A stretch of DNA of 64,000 nucleotides from assembly GCF_028705895.1 (NCBI RefSeq), contig NZ_JAQWCQ010000006.1, positions 1-64,000 of the forward strand, written 5' to 3'. Positions 26,466 to 35,392 of this stretch are shown in pieces. A program made the position numbers and the translations under genes. Origin of the DNA: Massilibacteroides sp. (GTDB lineage Bacteria > Bacteroidota > Bacteroidia > Bacteroidales > Tannerellaceae). The notes beneath the pieces were generated by a model. That model worked only from the letters and a program-made list of their open reading frames with translations. It was not told the origin of the DNA and made no database searches. Each line of letters opens with the position of its first letter. The first letter of the stretch is position 1.

Positions 26466-27221
26466 ATGAATATAGCCTCAGGAAAAAAAGTTTTAAAACC
26501 GGGAGTTTTGTTATACCGGAAAATCCGCTATCGCAAAGGACATGGCGTTCATTCTCCTTTTGTGTTTAATTTTATCACAAAAGTAATTGATGAGCGTGCT
26601 CCGTATTACTGCCTGAATGATATTGAACTGACACGTAGAAAGATCTTTTATGAAGAAAAGAAAGATACTCTTCCTTTGCGTGAACTCATTCAGCAGTCAG
26701 TAATCTCTTCCAGATGTGGAGCGCTTCTAATGCGGATAACCAACTATTTTAAACCACATACAGTTTTTCAGATAGGGAGCGTGACTGGTTTTGCATCTTT
26801 ATATCTTTCTTCTTATTCTTCGAATGTAGAAACTTTTGTTTTGGAAGAAATACCGGAAAGAGTCTCTGCGAATCGTTTAGTTTTTGATAAACATAAGGCA
26901 AAAAATATACAATTAATAGAGGATAATTGCCGGGATAATTTAGCCCAGATGTTAAAAAATAAGGAAAATCCGGATTTGATTTATTTCGATTTTCTGAATG
27001 ATACCGATCTGAACCGTTATGCATTTGAAACTTGCCTGCCTTATTGTGGCGAAACAACAGTTCTGATTATTGCAGGAATAAAAGCAAATAAAGAGATGGA
27101 AAAGTTCTGGGAAGAACTCCTTTCGCATCCACAGGTTGGTGTTACAATAGATGTTTTCGAATTCGGAATAGTATTCTTTAATCTTAAATTGCATAAAAAG
27201 AATTATATTGTATCATTTTAA
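26466..27221 (+). CDS. SAM-dependent methyltransferase-like protein
   Basis: This protein is about 251 residues long from the preferred ATG at 26466. Upstream in-frame codons fall in the terminator and promoter hairpins. The N-terminus holds a motif common in Bacteroidetes members, YRKGHGVHSPFVFNFI. A Rossmann-like methyltransferase core follows, VFQIGSVTGFASLYLSSY (motif I region, with the usual E/D-x-G-x-x-x-G loosened to QIGSVTGF), then an acidic strand VETFVLEEIPERV and PDLIYFDFL. It is cytoplasmic with no known substrate. The imperfect SAM loop leaves some doubt about catalysis. It is followed after 12 bases by the adenosyltransferase gene, so the two are co-transcribed. Confidence 0.65.
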   Translation: MNIASGKKVLKPGVLLYRKIRYRKGHGVHSPFVFNFITKVIDERAPYYCLNDIELTRRKIFYEEKKDTLPLRELIQQSVISSRCGALLMRITNYFKPHTVFQIGSVTGFASLYLSSYSSNVETFVLEEIPERVSANRLVFDKHKAKNIQLIEDNCRDNLAQMLKNKENPDLIYFDFLNDTDLNRYAFETCLPYCGETTVLIIAGIKANKEMEKFWEELLSHPQVGVTIDVFEFGIVFFNLKLHKKNYIVSF

Positions 27222-27233
27222 AAAAACAATGTT

Positions 27234-27797
27234 ATGAAGAAAAGTATAGTATATACACGTACCGGAGATAAAGGCACTACAGCATTAGTCGGAGGAAAAC
27301 GAGTGTCAAAGACAGATCCTCGCATTGAAAGTTATGGTACAATTGATGAGTTGAACTCCTTTATAGGTTTATTGGCTGCAGAATTGACAGATACAGATGA
27401 TCTGGTCTTTCTGAAATTCGTGCAACATAAACTTTTTAATATAGGCTCTTATCTGGCAACCGATCAGGAAAATACGGAATTAAAGATTGAAAGTCAGGTA
27501 ACGGACGAGAGTGTCAGTCGTATAGAAAAAGAAATAGACCGTATAGATGGAGCTTTGCCGCGTATGACTAACTTTATTCTTCCAGGCGGTAGCCGATCGT
27601 CTGCTTTGGCTCATGTCTGCCGTACTGTCTGTCGCCGTGCAGAACGTTGTGTTTATGCGTTTGAACCACGTGTAGAAATTGATAAAAATGTTCTTATTTT
27701 CATAAATAGATTATCCGATTATCTGTTTGTGTTGGCCAGAAAATTATGCATAAAAGATATGGGCGATGAAATTATTTGGGATTCTACTTGCATCTAA
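27234..27797 (+). CDS. Cob(I)alamin adenosyltransferase, PduO type
   Basis: This 187-residue cytoplasmic enzyme transfers the adenosyl group of ATP to cob(I)alamin or cobinamide, giving coenzyme B12. The PduO/MMAB signatures are present: the ATP-binding YTRTGDKGTTALVGGKRVSK at the N-terminus, RIESYGTIDELNSFIG, and the C-terminal FILPGGSRSSALAH and CRTVCRRAERC. Bacteroidales need this cofactor for methylmalonyl-CoA mutase in propionate formation. The gene follows the methyltransferase-like gene closely and precedes a DUF2795 gene that has its own -7 box. Confidence 0.93.
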   Translation: MKKSIVYTRTGDKGTTALVGGKRVSKTDPRIESYGTIDELNSFIGLLAAELTDTDDLVFLKFVQHKLFNIGSYLATDQENTELKIESQVTDESVSRIEKEIDRIDGALPRMTNFILPGGSRSSALAHVCRTVCRRAERCVYAFEPRVEIDKNVLIFINRLSDYLFVLARKLCIKDMGDEIIWDSTCI

Positions 27798-27809
27798 AGA
27801 ATATTGTCT

Positions 27810-27817
27810 TATTTTTG
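27810..27817 (+). promoter_or_regulatory. -7 box upstream of the DUF2795 gene
   Basis: TATTTTTG matches TAnnTTTG, 56 bases before the ATG at 27874. Confidence 0.45.
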
Positions 27818-27873
27818 CGGAAAATTTGACAATCAGACCATCCGACAGGTGGTTATTAAATTATTAAATAACT

Positions 27874-28095
27874 ATGTATTGGACATTAGAATTGGCTTCG
27901 AAGCTGGAAGATGCACCCTGGCCAGCAACAAAAGATGAGCTCATTGATTATGCACAACGTTCTGGTGCGCCTTTAGAAGTGATTGAAAATTTGCAGGAAA
28001 TGGAAGATGAAGGTGAAATATACGAGTGTATGGAAGATATTTGGCCTGATTATCCGAGCAAAGAAGATTTCTTCTTTAATGAAGAAGAGTATTAA
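27874..28095 (+). CDS. DUF2795 domain protein
   Basis: This 73-residue acidic protein matches the DUF2795 pattern: LASKLEDAPWPATKDELIDYAQRSG, then a second helix (PLEVIENLQEMEDEGEIYE) and a very acidic end (PSKEDFFFNEEEY). It is small, soluble and well conserved in Bacteroidales. No function is known. It has its own promoter-like box and a terminator behind it, so it is probably transcribed alone. Confidence 0.85.
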   Translation: MYWTLELASKLEDAPWPATKDELIDYAQRSGAPLEVIENLQEMEDEGEIYECMEDIWPDYPSKEDFFFNEEEY

Positions 28096-28127
28096 TGAAT
28101 AAAAAACGACAAGATTCGTAAATAAAG

Positions 28128-28161
28128 CGAGGTAGTGAGGTGTGAGTATCTCCCTACCTCG
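28128..28161 (+). terminator. Terminator between the DUF2795 gene and porP
   Basis: CGAGGTAG (28128-28135) pairs with CTACCTCG (28154-28161), with a further GAG/CTC pairing inside the loop and TTTGCTTT after it. Upstream in-frame start codons for porP fall in or just after this hairpin, which supports the later start at 28256. Confidence 0.75.
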
Positions 28162-28255
28162 TTTGCTTTATGTGCGGTTGTACAATTTATTGTCTCTCCG
28201 CTCGTTTTGTATATATAATATGCAGATAATATGTTTGTCCGCATTAATGTTGACA

Positions 28256-29197
28256 ATGAAGAGAGTTATTCGTTCCATTATATTATTCCTTTGTGTAACA
28301 ACTGCTGCTCAGGCTCAATACGATGCCCAGTTCAGTCAATATTTCATGGCTATGGGGTATTATAATCCTGCTTATGCAGGAACAACAGGGGACCTGAATC
28401 TTTTCGGTATTCATCGTCAACAATGGCTCGGTTTTAAGGGAAATCCTCCGAAATCTTTTTTTGTAACGGCAGACATGCCTTTGAAATTGGGAGAAACTAC
28501 TCATGGAGTGGGGGGTGTCTTGTTTACTGAAAGCATTGGACTTTTCAATAACACGCATATTGCGGGACAGTATGCGAACAAACAAAAATTATTTGGTGGA
28601 ATTCTGTCTGTTGGTCTTCAGGTCGGCATCGTCAGTCAGTCGTTTAATGGAGATGATGTTTATTTTCCCGAAGGATATGAAACGGACGATTCTGCTATTC
28701 CTCGCACCGTAGTTAGTGGAACTTCTTTTGATATCAATGCCGGCCTTTATTATACAAGAAAGAATTTCTATTTCGGAGTGGGAGCCATGCACGTTACCGA
28801 ACCCGAATTAATGCTGGATGAGAATGTATATTCTTATATTGCCGGTTCGTATAATTTGGTGAGCGGATACAATATTAAGCTAAAGAACCCGTTGTATGAA
28901 TTGCAACCTTCTGTTTTTCTGAAGACTGATACGCGCACGTTTCAGGCAGATATAACAGGGCGGGTGGTATATAATAAAATGTTTAACGGAGGTTTATCGT
29001 GGCGTGTAAACGAATCCATTGTCTTCTTGTTTGGCGCAACTTTCGGAAGGGTACAAGTGGGATATGCATATGATTTCCCTACTACTCCAATACTGAAGGG
29101 GACTACCGGAAGTCATGAATTAATGATTCGTTATGCCTTAAAACTGAAGAAAACAAAAACAGGAAAGAATAAGCATAAAAGTGTACGTATATTATAG
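28256..29197 (+). CDS. porP: Type IX secretion outer-membrane protein PorP/SprF family
   Basis: This is a 313-residue outer-membrane beta-barrel of the PorP/SprF family. The ATG at 28256 is chosen because it begins a clean signal peptide (MKRVIRSIILFLCV, cleaved after AAQA). Family signs are DAQFSQYFMAMGYYNPAYAG right after cleavage, LFGIHRQQWLGFKG, YYTRKNFYFGVGAMH and a terminal HELMIRYALKLKK. PorP is needed to assemble the type IX secretion system and sits first in the porP-gldKLMN operon, only 3 bases before gldK. A terminator separates it from the upstream gene. Paralogues of PorP/SprF can serve individual substrates, but the position here marks it as the core copy. Confidence 0.92.
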   Translation: MKRVIRSIILFLCVTTAAQAQYDAQFSQYFMAMGYYNPAYAGTTGDLNLFGIHRQQWLGFKGNPPKSFFVTADMPLKLGETTHGVGGVLFTESIGLFNNTHIAGQYANKQKLFGGILSVGLQVGIVSQSFNGDDVYFPEGYETDDSAIPRTVVSGTSFDINAGLYYTRKNFYFGVGAMHVTEPELMLDENVYSYIAGSYNLVSGYNIKLKNPLYELQPSVFLKTDTRTFQADITGRVVYNKMFNGGLSWRVNESIVFLFGATFGRVQVGYAYDFPTTPILKGTTGSHELMIRYALKLKKTKTGKNKHKSVRIL

Positions 29198-29200
29198 TAT

Positions 29201-30625
29201 ATGAAAAAAGTTTTAATAGCACTGATAGTAGCAACCTTATTATCCTCTTGCGGACGCTCCATGCTGGGAAGCGGAGAGGTGACAGGAGTCCGGACGGTAG
29301 CCATCAACGAACCGGCACCGTATGGAATGGTTCTGGTAAAAAGAGGATCCTTTGAGATGGGACCGGCAGACAAAGATTCTCTGTGGGGGATTATGCCGGA
29401 AACAAAAGGTGTTTCATTTGATGCTTTCTGGATGGATGAAACGGAGGTGACCAACGCTAAATACCGCCAATTCCTTTACTGGGTAAGGGATTCGATCATT
29501 CGCGAACGTTTGGCAGACCCAGCCTATGGAGGAAATGATTTGTTTAAAATAACGGAAGACCGTTACGGAGAGCCTGTAACACCACATTTGGATTGGAGTC
29601 GCCCGATTCCATGGAAACGAGCTAACGAAGATGAGCTAAGAGCTATTGAAAGTGTCTATTACGTACATCCTGTTACAGGTGAGAAGCGTTTGGATGAGAA
29701 GCAAATGAATTATAAATACGAATGGTATGATTATACTTCGGCTGCTTTGAGAAAGCATCGTCTTGATCCATATGACCGTGTACGTAATACGGATATCGTT
29801 GTAGATCCGAATGAAGTGATTCTGATTTCAAAGGATACGGCTTATTTTAATGACGAAGGACTTCCGGTGAATGAAACGATTACGCGTCCTTTGAGTAATT
29901 ATGCTGACTTCCTGCATACTCGTATTGTAAATATTTATCCGGATGAAACCTCTTGGGTTAACGATTTTAACAACGCTTATAACGAACCGTATATGCGTAT
30001 GTATTTCTCTCATCCCGGATACGATGACTACCCTGTCGTAGGAGTTTCCTGGGAACAGGCTACTGCCTATTGTGTATGGAGAACCGACTTATATAAAGCA
30101 TCTATTAATTTACCGCCGGGACAAGCTATTGAAGCATTCCGTCTTCCGACTGAAGGAGAATGGGAATATGCAGCACGGGCAGGTAAGAGTGAAAATAAAT
30201 ATCCCTGGGCAACAGATGAACTGAAAAGTGGAAAAGGTTGTTTCTTAGGTAACTTCAAACCGGGAAAAGGAAATTATACGGAAGACGGACATTTGATCAC
30301 TTCCCGTGTCGGATCTTTTGCTCCAAATGAATTCGGATTATATGACATGGCAGGCAATGTGGCTGAATGGACTTCTACGGTTTATTCCGAATCCGGACCA
30401 AGCCAGATGAATGATATGAACCCTGACTTACGCTATAATGCAGCGAAGGAAGATCCGTACGACATGAAGAAGAAAGTGGTTCGTGGAGGATCGTGGAAGG
30501 ATGTTTCTCAATTTATCCGTTCAGACATGCGTACTTTTGAATATCAAAATGAAACTCGTTCCTATCTTGGCTTCCGTTGCGCTCGGACACAAGTAGGATT
30601 TTCGAAATCAAAAGGAAAGAAATAA
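29201..30625 (+). CDS. gldK: Type IX secretion lipoprotein GldK/PorK
   Basis: This 474-residue lipoprotein has a lipobox LLSSC (Cys17). It has the formylglycine-generating-enzyme (sulfatase-modifying factor) fold: VKRGSFEMGPADKDS, FWMDETEVTNAKYRQFL, RLPTEGEWEYAARAG, GLYDMAGNVAEWTST and VVRGGSWKD. In GldK the fold is structural. With GldN it forms the periplasmic ring attached to the outer membrane around the secretion pore. A long insertion (about residues 85-240) between the first motifs is typical of GldK. It is co-transcribed with gldLMN. Confidence 0.95.
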   Translation: MKKVLIALIVATLLSSCGRSMLGSGEVTGVRTVAINEPAPYGMVLVKRGSFEMGPADKDSLWGIMPETKGVSFDAFWMDETEVTNAKYRQFLYWVRDSIIRERLADPAYGGNDLFKITEDRYGEPVTPHLDWSRPIPWKRANEDELRAIESVYYVHPVTGEKRLDEKQMNYKYEWYDYTSAALRKHRLDPYDRVRNTDIVVDPNEVILISKDTAYFNDEGLPVNETITRPLSNYADFLHTRIVNIYPDETSWVNDFNNAYNEPYMRMYFSHPGYDDYPVVGVSWEQATAYCVWRTDLYKASINLPPGQAIEAFRLPTEGEWEYAARAGKSENKYPWATDELKSGKGCFLGNFKPGKGNYTEDGHLITSRVGSFAPNEFGLYDMAGNVAEWTSTVYSESGPSQMNDMNPDLRYNAAKEDPYDMKKKVVRGGSWKDVSQFIRSDMRTFEYQNETRSYLGFRCARTQVGFSKSKGKK

Positions 30626-30657
30626 AGAAAAACAGACGATAAAAGACTTCAATAAAT

Positions 30658-31638
30658 ATGGGAAAGTATAGAAGATATAAAAACAGAATAGAAATGTTCC
30701 TTGCCAGCGATAAAGGAAAGCGGGTATTGAACTTCTTCTATAGCTGGGGTGCTGCAGTAGTAATACTCGGAGCAATGTTCAAGTTGTTACATTTACCGTA
30801 TGGTGATATAATGCTGGCAGTGGGTATGATTACGGAGTTCTGTGTTTTCTTCGTGTTCGGTTTTGAGAAACCTTCTATGGATTATCAATGGGAAGAGGTA
30901 TTCCCTGTGTTGAAATCTAAAAATCCAATGGACAGACCTGCAGGAATTGGGCATATGTATGAAGGAACAAATGGTTCTTCCGGTGAAACAAATGGTGTTC
31001 ATGTAAATGTGGGAGAGGTAGCCAAAAGTGCAGGATTAGGAGCTTTGGATGTATCAGAAGATGATGCTAAAAACTTATCAGATAGTATAAAGAAACTAAG
31101 TGGTGCAGCAGATCAGATTTCTAAAATGGCTGAACTGACGGAAGCAACGCAAAAATATCTGGAACAACTTTCTACCATGTCGGATGAGATGGGTAAATTT
31201 ACGACTGTCACTTCTTCATTGACAAATGTTTCCGACACCCTGTTGAATTCCTATAAGGGCATCACGGATAATTCGGACGGAATCAATCAACATTCGCGTG
31301 GCTATGTGCAACAAATGGAAATGTTGAACCGTAATATTTCCGGATTGAATACAATTTATGAAATCCAACTGAAGAGTATCAGTTCTCAGATTGAAACGAT
31401 TGAGCATATAAATTCCGGTTTGGGGCGTATCAAAGATTTGTATGACGGGTCGATAGTGGATAGCTCTGTATTCCGTAGTGAAACGGAGAAGATGGCCCAA
31501 CAATTAGCCCAATTAAATCAGGTGTATGGACGATTGTTGCAAGCGATGACGGTAAACATGTATGGAGCACCTACGCCTCCTCCCGGTTCTTATCAGAACC
31601 CTTACACGAATAACCCGGATTCACAAATGGGAAGATAA
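30658..31638 (+). CDS. gldL: Type IX secretion motor protein GldL/PorL
   Basis: This 326-residue inner-membrane protein has two helices near the N-terminus (about 26-42 and 50-68). With GldM it forms the proton-driven rotary motor of type IX secretion. The conserved glutamate in the second helix is Glu60 (GMITEFCVF), the residue equivalent to the one tied to proton flow in Flavobacterium. The remaining 250 residues are cytoplasmic and helical, with a coiled-coil-like centre (about 130-290) and a proline-rich end (APTPPPGS). The order gldK-gldL-gldM-gldN is the canonical one. Confidence 0.95.
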   Translation: MGKYRRYKNRIEMFLASDKGKRVLNFFYSWGAAVVILGAMFKLLHLPYGDIMLAVGMITEFCVFFVFGFEKPSMDYQWEEVFPVLKSKNPMDRPAGIGHMYEGTNGSSGETNGVHVNVGEVAKSAGLGALDVSEDDAKNLSDSIKKLSGAADQISKMAELTEATQKYLEQLSTMSDEMGKFTTVTSSLTNVSDTLLNSYKGITDNSDGINQHSRGYVQQMEMLNRNISGLNTIYEIQLKSISSQIETIEHINSGLGRIKDLYDGSIVDSSVFRSETEKMAQQLAQLNQVYGRLLQAMTVNMYGAPTPPPGSYQNPYTNNPDSQMGR

Positions 31639-31671
31639 TCTGAATAAGAAAGAGTAAATCAAAAAATAAAT

Positions 31672-33240
31672 ATGTCAGGAGTAGCTAATAAACCTAATTC
31701 TCCACGTCAGAAGATGATCAATCTGATGTACATCGTCTTTATTGCGATGATGGCACTCAGTATCTCTACTGAAGTCCTGGACGGATTCGTGCTGGTGGAG
31801 GATAGTATGCGAACCTCTATAGATAATACGACAAAACGTAACGATATAGTAGCCGGAGATCTTGAGGCTTATTATCACAATAATCCGGAAAAAGTAAAAG
31901 AGTGGTATGAAAAAGGGATTCAGGTAAGAAAGGAATCCGACGAACTGTACGATTATATTCAGTCATTAAAAGAACGTATTGTTAAACATGCCGATGGTGA
32001 TAAAGGAGATGTAAATAATATCAGACGTCAGGATAATATTGAAGCTTCTTCTTATATTATGCTCTCTCCGGTAACCAGAGAAGGAAAAAAACTTCGCGAA
32101 GCAGTGGATTCCTATCGTACGATGATGGCTGATATGATTGCGGATCCGGAAAAAACAAAGGTTCTGGAAGCGAATCTGAGTACGGTTCCTCCCAAAAGAA
32201 AAGGCACAAACACTCCTTCGTGGGAGGTTGCTATGTTTGAGAATATGCCGGTTGTAGCTGCCGTTACTTTATTGACTAAATTACAGAATGATATTCGTTC
32301 CGCAGAAGGAGAGGTATTATCTAATTTATTAAGTAGTGTGGATGTTGGAGATTATCGTGTGAATCAGATCAGAGCACAGGTAATACCCGAGAGTCAGGTG
32401 GTTATGAGAGGTAGCCAATATAAGGCCAGTATTGTTCTTTCGGCTGTTGACTCCACAAAACGTCCTGCTATTTTTGTGAACGGTAATGAATTACCATATG
32501 AAAACAAGGGAGTCTTTTCTGTTACGGCAGGAAGTGCAGGAACTTTTCCCGTGAAAGGATATATTGAGATGCCCAATAATGACGGAACAGTTGCCCGTCA
32601 CAATTTTAATAGTGAATATTTTGTCACGGAACCGACGGCAACGGTTGCTCCTACATTAATGAATGTTCTATATGCAGGTATTTCCAATCCTATAAGAATT
32701 GCCGTTCCTGGCGTGCCGAGTGGCAATGTTTCGGCAACAATGAGTAACGGAACATTGACGCGTGAAGGAGAAGTCTGGTCTGCACGTCCTTCTCAGGTTG
32801 GGACAGAAGCGGTTGTTTCAGTCAATGCGCGTATGGCAGATGGAAATAGTGTAAGTATGGGTAAGTATTCTTTCCGTGTGCGTGCTTTGCCTGATCCTTT
32901 ACCATATATCGAGTATAAAGACGCAAATGGGAATGTTCGTCGCTTCAAAGGTGGAGCTATTTCAAAGCGTGACTTAGTGGCCGCTGATGGAATACTGGCC
33001 GCCATTGATGATGATCTGTTGAATGTAGAATATACTGTGCTTCGTTTTGAATTGACTTTCTTTGACTCAATGGGAAATGCAATCCCGGAAGTGTCGCAAG
33101 GGACAAAATTTACTGCGGGACAGAAAACTAAAATACGGAATCTGGCCAGAGGAAAACGTTTTTACATTTCTCGTGCAGTAGCCAAAGGTCCTGATGGTAT
33201 AGAACGCACATTGAACACGATTGAAGTAATTGTAAATTAA
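31672..33240 (+). CDS. gldM: Type IX secretion motor protein GldM/PorM
   Basis: This 522-residue protein has a short cytoplasmic start ([14 protein letters not shown]), a single membrane helix at about 17-35 ([14 protein letters not shown]) and a long periplasmic part. The [12 protein letters not shown] start is diagnostic for GldM. The periplasmic region divides into a helical domain (about 40-220) and three beta domains (about 225-522), which reach across the periplasm to the GldKN ring. GldM couples the GldL proton motor to secretion. Confidence 0.96.
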   Translation: MSGVANKPNSPRQKMINLMYIVFIAMMALSISTEVLDGFVLVEDSMRTSIDNTTKRNDIVAGDLEAYYHNNPEKVKEWYEKGIQVRKESDELYDYIQSLKERIVKHADGDKGDVNNIRRQDNIEASSYIMLSPVTREGKKLREAVDSYRTMMADMIADPEKTKVLEANLSTVPPKRKGTNTPSWEVAMFENMPVVAAVTLLTKLQNDIRSAEGEVLSNLLSSVDVGDYRVNQIRAQVIPESQVVMRGSQYKASIVLSAVDSTKRPAIFVNGNELPYENKGVFSVTAGSAGTFPVKGYIEMPNNDGTVARHNFNSEYFVTEPTATVAPTLMNVLYAGISNPIRIAVPGVPSGNVSATMSNGTLTREGEVWSARPSQVGTEAVVSVNARMADGNSVSMGKYSFRVRALPDPLPYIEYKDANGNVRRFKGGAISKRDLVAADGILAAIDDDLLNVEYTVLRFELTFFDSMGNAIPEVSQGTKFTAGQKTKIRNLARGKRFYISRAVAKGPDGIERTLNTIEVIVN

Positions 33241-33255
33241 GAGTAAGAATAGAAT

Positions 33256-34308
33256 ATGAAACGCTTGTTTTGCATAATAGCATTAATAAATACACTTTTT
33301 GCGGTTGAAACCGTAAAAGCGCAGGAAACACAACAGGAACGCAGAACTCCTCGTCTTGAACGTGGTGAAAGGACTCAGGAATCTACTTCTTCACTGCCGG
33401 AGCTTACCGTCCGTGCTCAGGATATGAATGAGCGGCTGACTCAAGAGATTGGCAATGCGCGCTGGATGCGTGTTATTTATCGTGAAGTAGATTTGTCGAA
33501 GGAACAAAATGCTCCGTTATACTATCCGGTTCGTCCTATAAACGGAACATCAAACCTTTTTTCTACCATTTTTCAGGTTTTTAGTGAAAATAGAATAGAT
33601 GTCTATGAGTATCTTGGGGATTATGAAGATTTTTCAGATGCACATAAAGTGACCTTCAATAAAGAATTTCTTGATAAGTATTATATTTTCTACGAAGAAA
33701 TAGAAGGGCGTGGAGGTGAACCCTCTTTAGTTATTAACGAAAGTGATATTCCTTCTTCTGAAGTTCGCTCTTACTACGTAAAAGAAGCATGGTATTTTGA
33801 TCAGAATAATTCGGTCTTTGATATTAAGATTCTGGCTATTTGTCCTATATTGTATTCGGCAGGTGATTTAGGTGAAGAGCGTCGTCCCATGTTCTGGTTG
33901 CCGTATGAAAATATTCGTCCGTATATCCGGAACAATTATATTATGACATCCAACACCAACAATGCTAAGACATTTACGATAGATGATTATTTCCGTCGCC
34001 GCATGTATGAAGGTGAAATTGTTAAAACGGAGAATCTGATGAACCGTTCGCTTGTCGAATATTGTCCGACTCCGGATTCTCTGAAGAAAGAACAAGTACG
34101 TATCGAGAATCAGCTGGTAGCATTTGAACAAGCTCTTTATCTGCAACCGGATACTGCCGCAGTATCGGACGATAAGGATAAAAAAGAAGTAAAAAGATCT
34201 GCCCGTGCCTCCAGAGTTTCTTCAACCAAACAAAGTAAGGCAACGAAGACAAAAGCACCTAAAGCAGAAAAAAGCTCGCCTGTTCGTAGCATACGAGGAA
34301 GACGATAG
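33256..34308 (+). CDS. gldN: Type IX secretion ring protein GldN/PorN
   Basis: This 350-residue periplasmic protein has a signal peptide (about 1-23, ending VKAQ). The GldN core includes WMRVIYREVDLSKEQNAPLYYP, NIFSTIFQ-like FSTIFQVFSENR, IKILAICPI and MFWLPYENIRPYI, where contacts with GldK and GldM are made. The C-terminus is a basic lysine/serine tail (about 300-350, RSARASRVSSTKQSKATK). It ends 3 bases before the first chromate transporter gene. Confidence 0.95.
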   Translation: MKRLFCIIALINTLFAVETVKAQETQQERRTPRLERGERTQESTSSLPELTVRAQDMNERLTQEIGNARWMRVIYREVDLSKEQNAPLYYPVRPINGTSNLFSTIFQVFSENRIDVYEYLGDYEDFSDAHKVTFNKEFLDKYYIFYEEIEGRGGEPSLVINESDIPSSEVRSYYVKEAWYFDQNNSVFDIKILAICPILYSAGDLGEERRPMFWLPYENIRPYIRNNYIMTSNTNNAKTFTIDDYFRRRMYEGEIVKTENLMNRSLVEYCPTPDSLKKEQVRIENQLVAFEQALYLQPDTAAVSDDKDKKEVKRSARASRVSSTKQSKATKTKAPKAEKSSPVRSIRGRR

Positions 34309-34311
34309 ATT

Positions 34312-34842
34312 ATGTATTGGACACTGTTTCTTACATTCTTTAAGATCGGTGCTTTCACTATTGGCGGAGGCTATGCCATGCTTCCATTAATTCAGCGTGA
34401 AGTTGTAGGGCGAGGTTGGATGAATGATGATGATTTCATGGACTTGTTTGCATTAACACAATCCTTGCCCGGTGCATTTGCTATCAATATCTCTCTCTTT
34501 ATCGGCTACAAGCTCAAAAAGACACTGGGAGCAATTGTTTGTATGTTGGGCTCTGTTTTACCCTCATTTCTTATTATTTTGTTGATCGCTTTGTTCTTTA
34601 CGCATGCGACAGATAATATCTGGATAGAAAAGGCATTCAAAGCTTTGCGCCCTGCTACTGTTGCATTAATAGCTGTGCCTTGTCTGACTACAGCACTGAA
34701 ATTGAAACTTAGGAAAAGCATCCTGATAATTCCTGTTGTTGCAGCTTTGCTGATTTGGCAATTAGGCGTTTCGCCTATATATGTTATCCTGATTTCTGCT
34801 TTTGGCGGAATAATATATGACTTTTGGATAAAAAGAAGGTAG
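34312..34842 (+). CDS. Chromate transporter half, CHR domain 1
   Basis: This 176-residue inner-membrane protein has one CHR domain of about five to six helices. The family signature is IGAFTIGGGYAMLPLIQREVV, then FALTQSLPGAFAINISLFIGYKL and ALRPATVALI. Such short proteins work as heterodimers with a second half encoded next door, as here. Some family members export chromate; others are of unknown substrate, so the name should be read loosely. Translation starts 3 bases after the gldN stop, which puts the transporter pair on the tail of the type IX secretion transcript. Confidence 0.88.
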   Translation: MYWTLFLTFFKIGAFTIGGGYAMLPLIQREVVGRGWMNDDDFMDLFALTQSLPGAFAINISLFIGYKLKKTLGAIVCMLGSVLPSFLIILLIALFFTHATDNIWIEKAFKALRPATVALIAVPCLTTALKLKLRKSILIIPVVAALLIWQLGVSPIYVILISAFGGIIYDFWIKRR

Positions 34843-34843
34843 T

Positions 34844-35392
34844 ATGATATTCTGGAAACTTTTTTATGTATTCTTTAAGATTGGCCTGTTTGGTTTTGGC
34901 GGAGGCTACGCTATGTTGGCTTTGATTCAACAGGATGTAGTGGATGAACACCAATGGGTATCATCACAGGAATTCACAGATATCGTTGCCATCTCGCAGA
35001 TGACCCCTGGCCCGATTGCTATAAATAGTGCTACCTATGTCGGGTTTACAGCCGTACATAATGCAGGTTATTCACAACAAATGAGTGTTTTAGGATCTGT
35101 TACTGCAACAATTGCCGTTTGCCTTCCTTCTTTATTATTAGTTCTGTTGATATCTCTGTCTTATGCTAAGTTCAGATCAAACCGATATATTGCCGCTGCA
35201 TTTCTCGGGTTGAGACCGGCTACTGTAGGTTTGATTGCTGCTGCAGCACTCTTGTTGATGAATAGCGAAAATTTTATAGATTATAAGAGTTTTATAATCT
35301 TTGCTGCGGCATTTATTCTCACCTGGAAATTTAACGTACATCCAATCCTGATGATTCTTATTGCCGCAGCGTTGGGATTATTTATTTATTAA
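34844..35392 (+). CDS. Chromate transporter half, CHR domain 2
   Basis: This 182-residue membrane protein is the second half of the pair. Signature: IGLFGFGGGYAMLALIQQDVVDEHQW, ISQMTPGPIAINSATYVGF and FLGLRPATVGLIAAAALL. Only one base separates it from the first half. The two halves resemble each other and would pack as an antiparallel pair. Its 3' end overlaps the convergent GH144 gene by 11 bases, so no terminator fits between the two. Confidence 0.88.
   Translation: MIFWKLFYVFFKIGLFGFGGGYAMLALIQQDVVDEHQWVSSQEFTDIVAISQMTPGPIAINSATYVGFTAVHNAGYSQQMSVLGSVTATIAVCLPSLLLVLLISLSYAKFRSNRYIAAAFLGLRPATVGLIAAAALLLMNSENFIDYKSFIIFAAAFILTWKFNVHPILMILIAAALGLFIY

Noticed and set aside
28142..28255. Longer N-terminus for PorP
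   Set aside because: The extra residues overlap the upstream terminator and would bury the signal peptide that starts at 28256.
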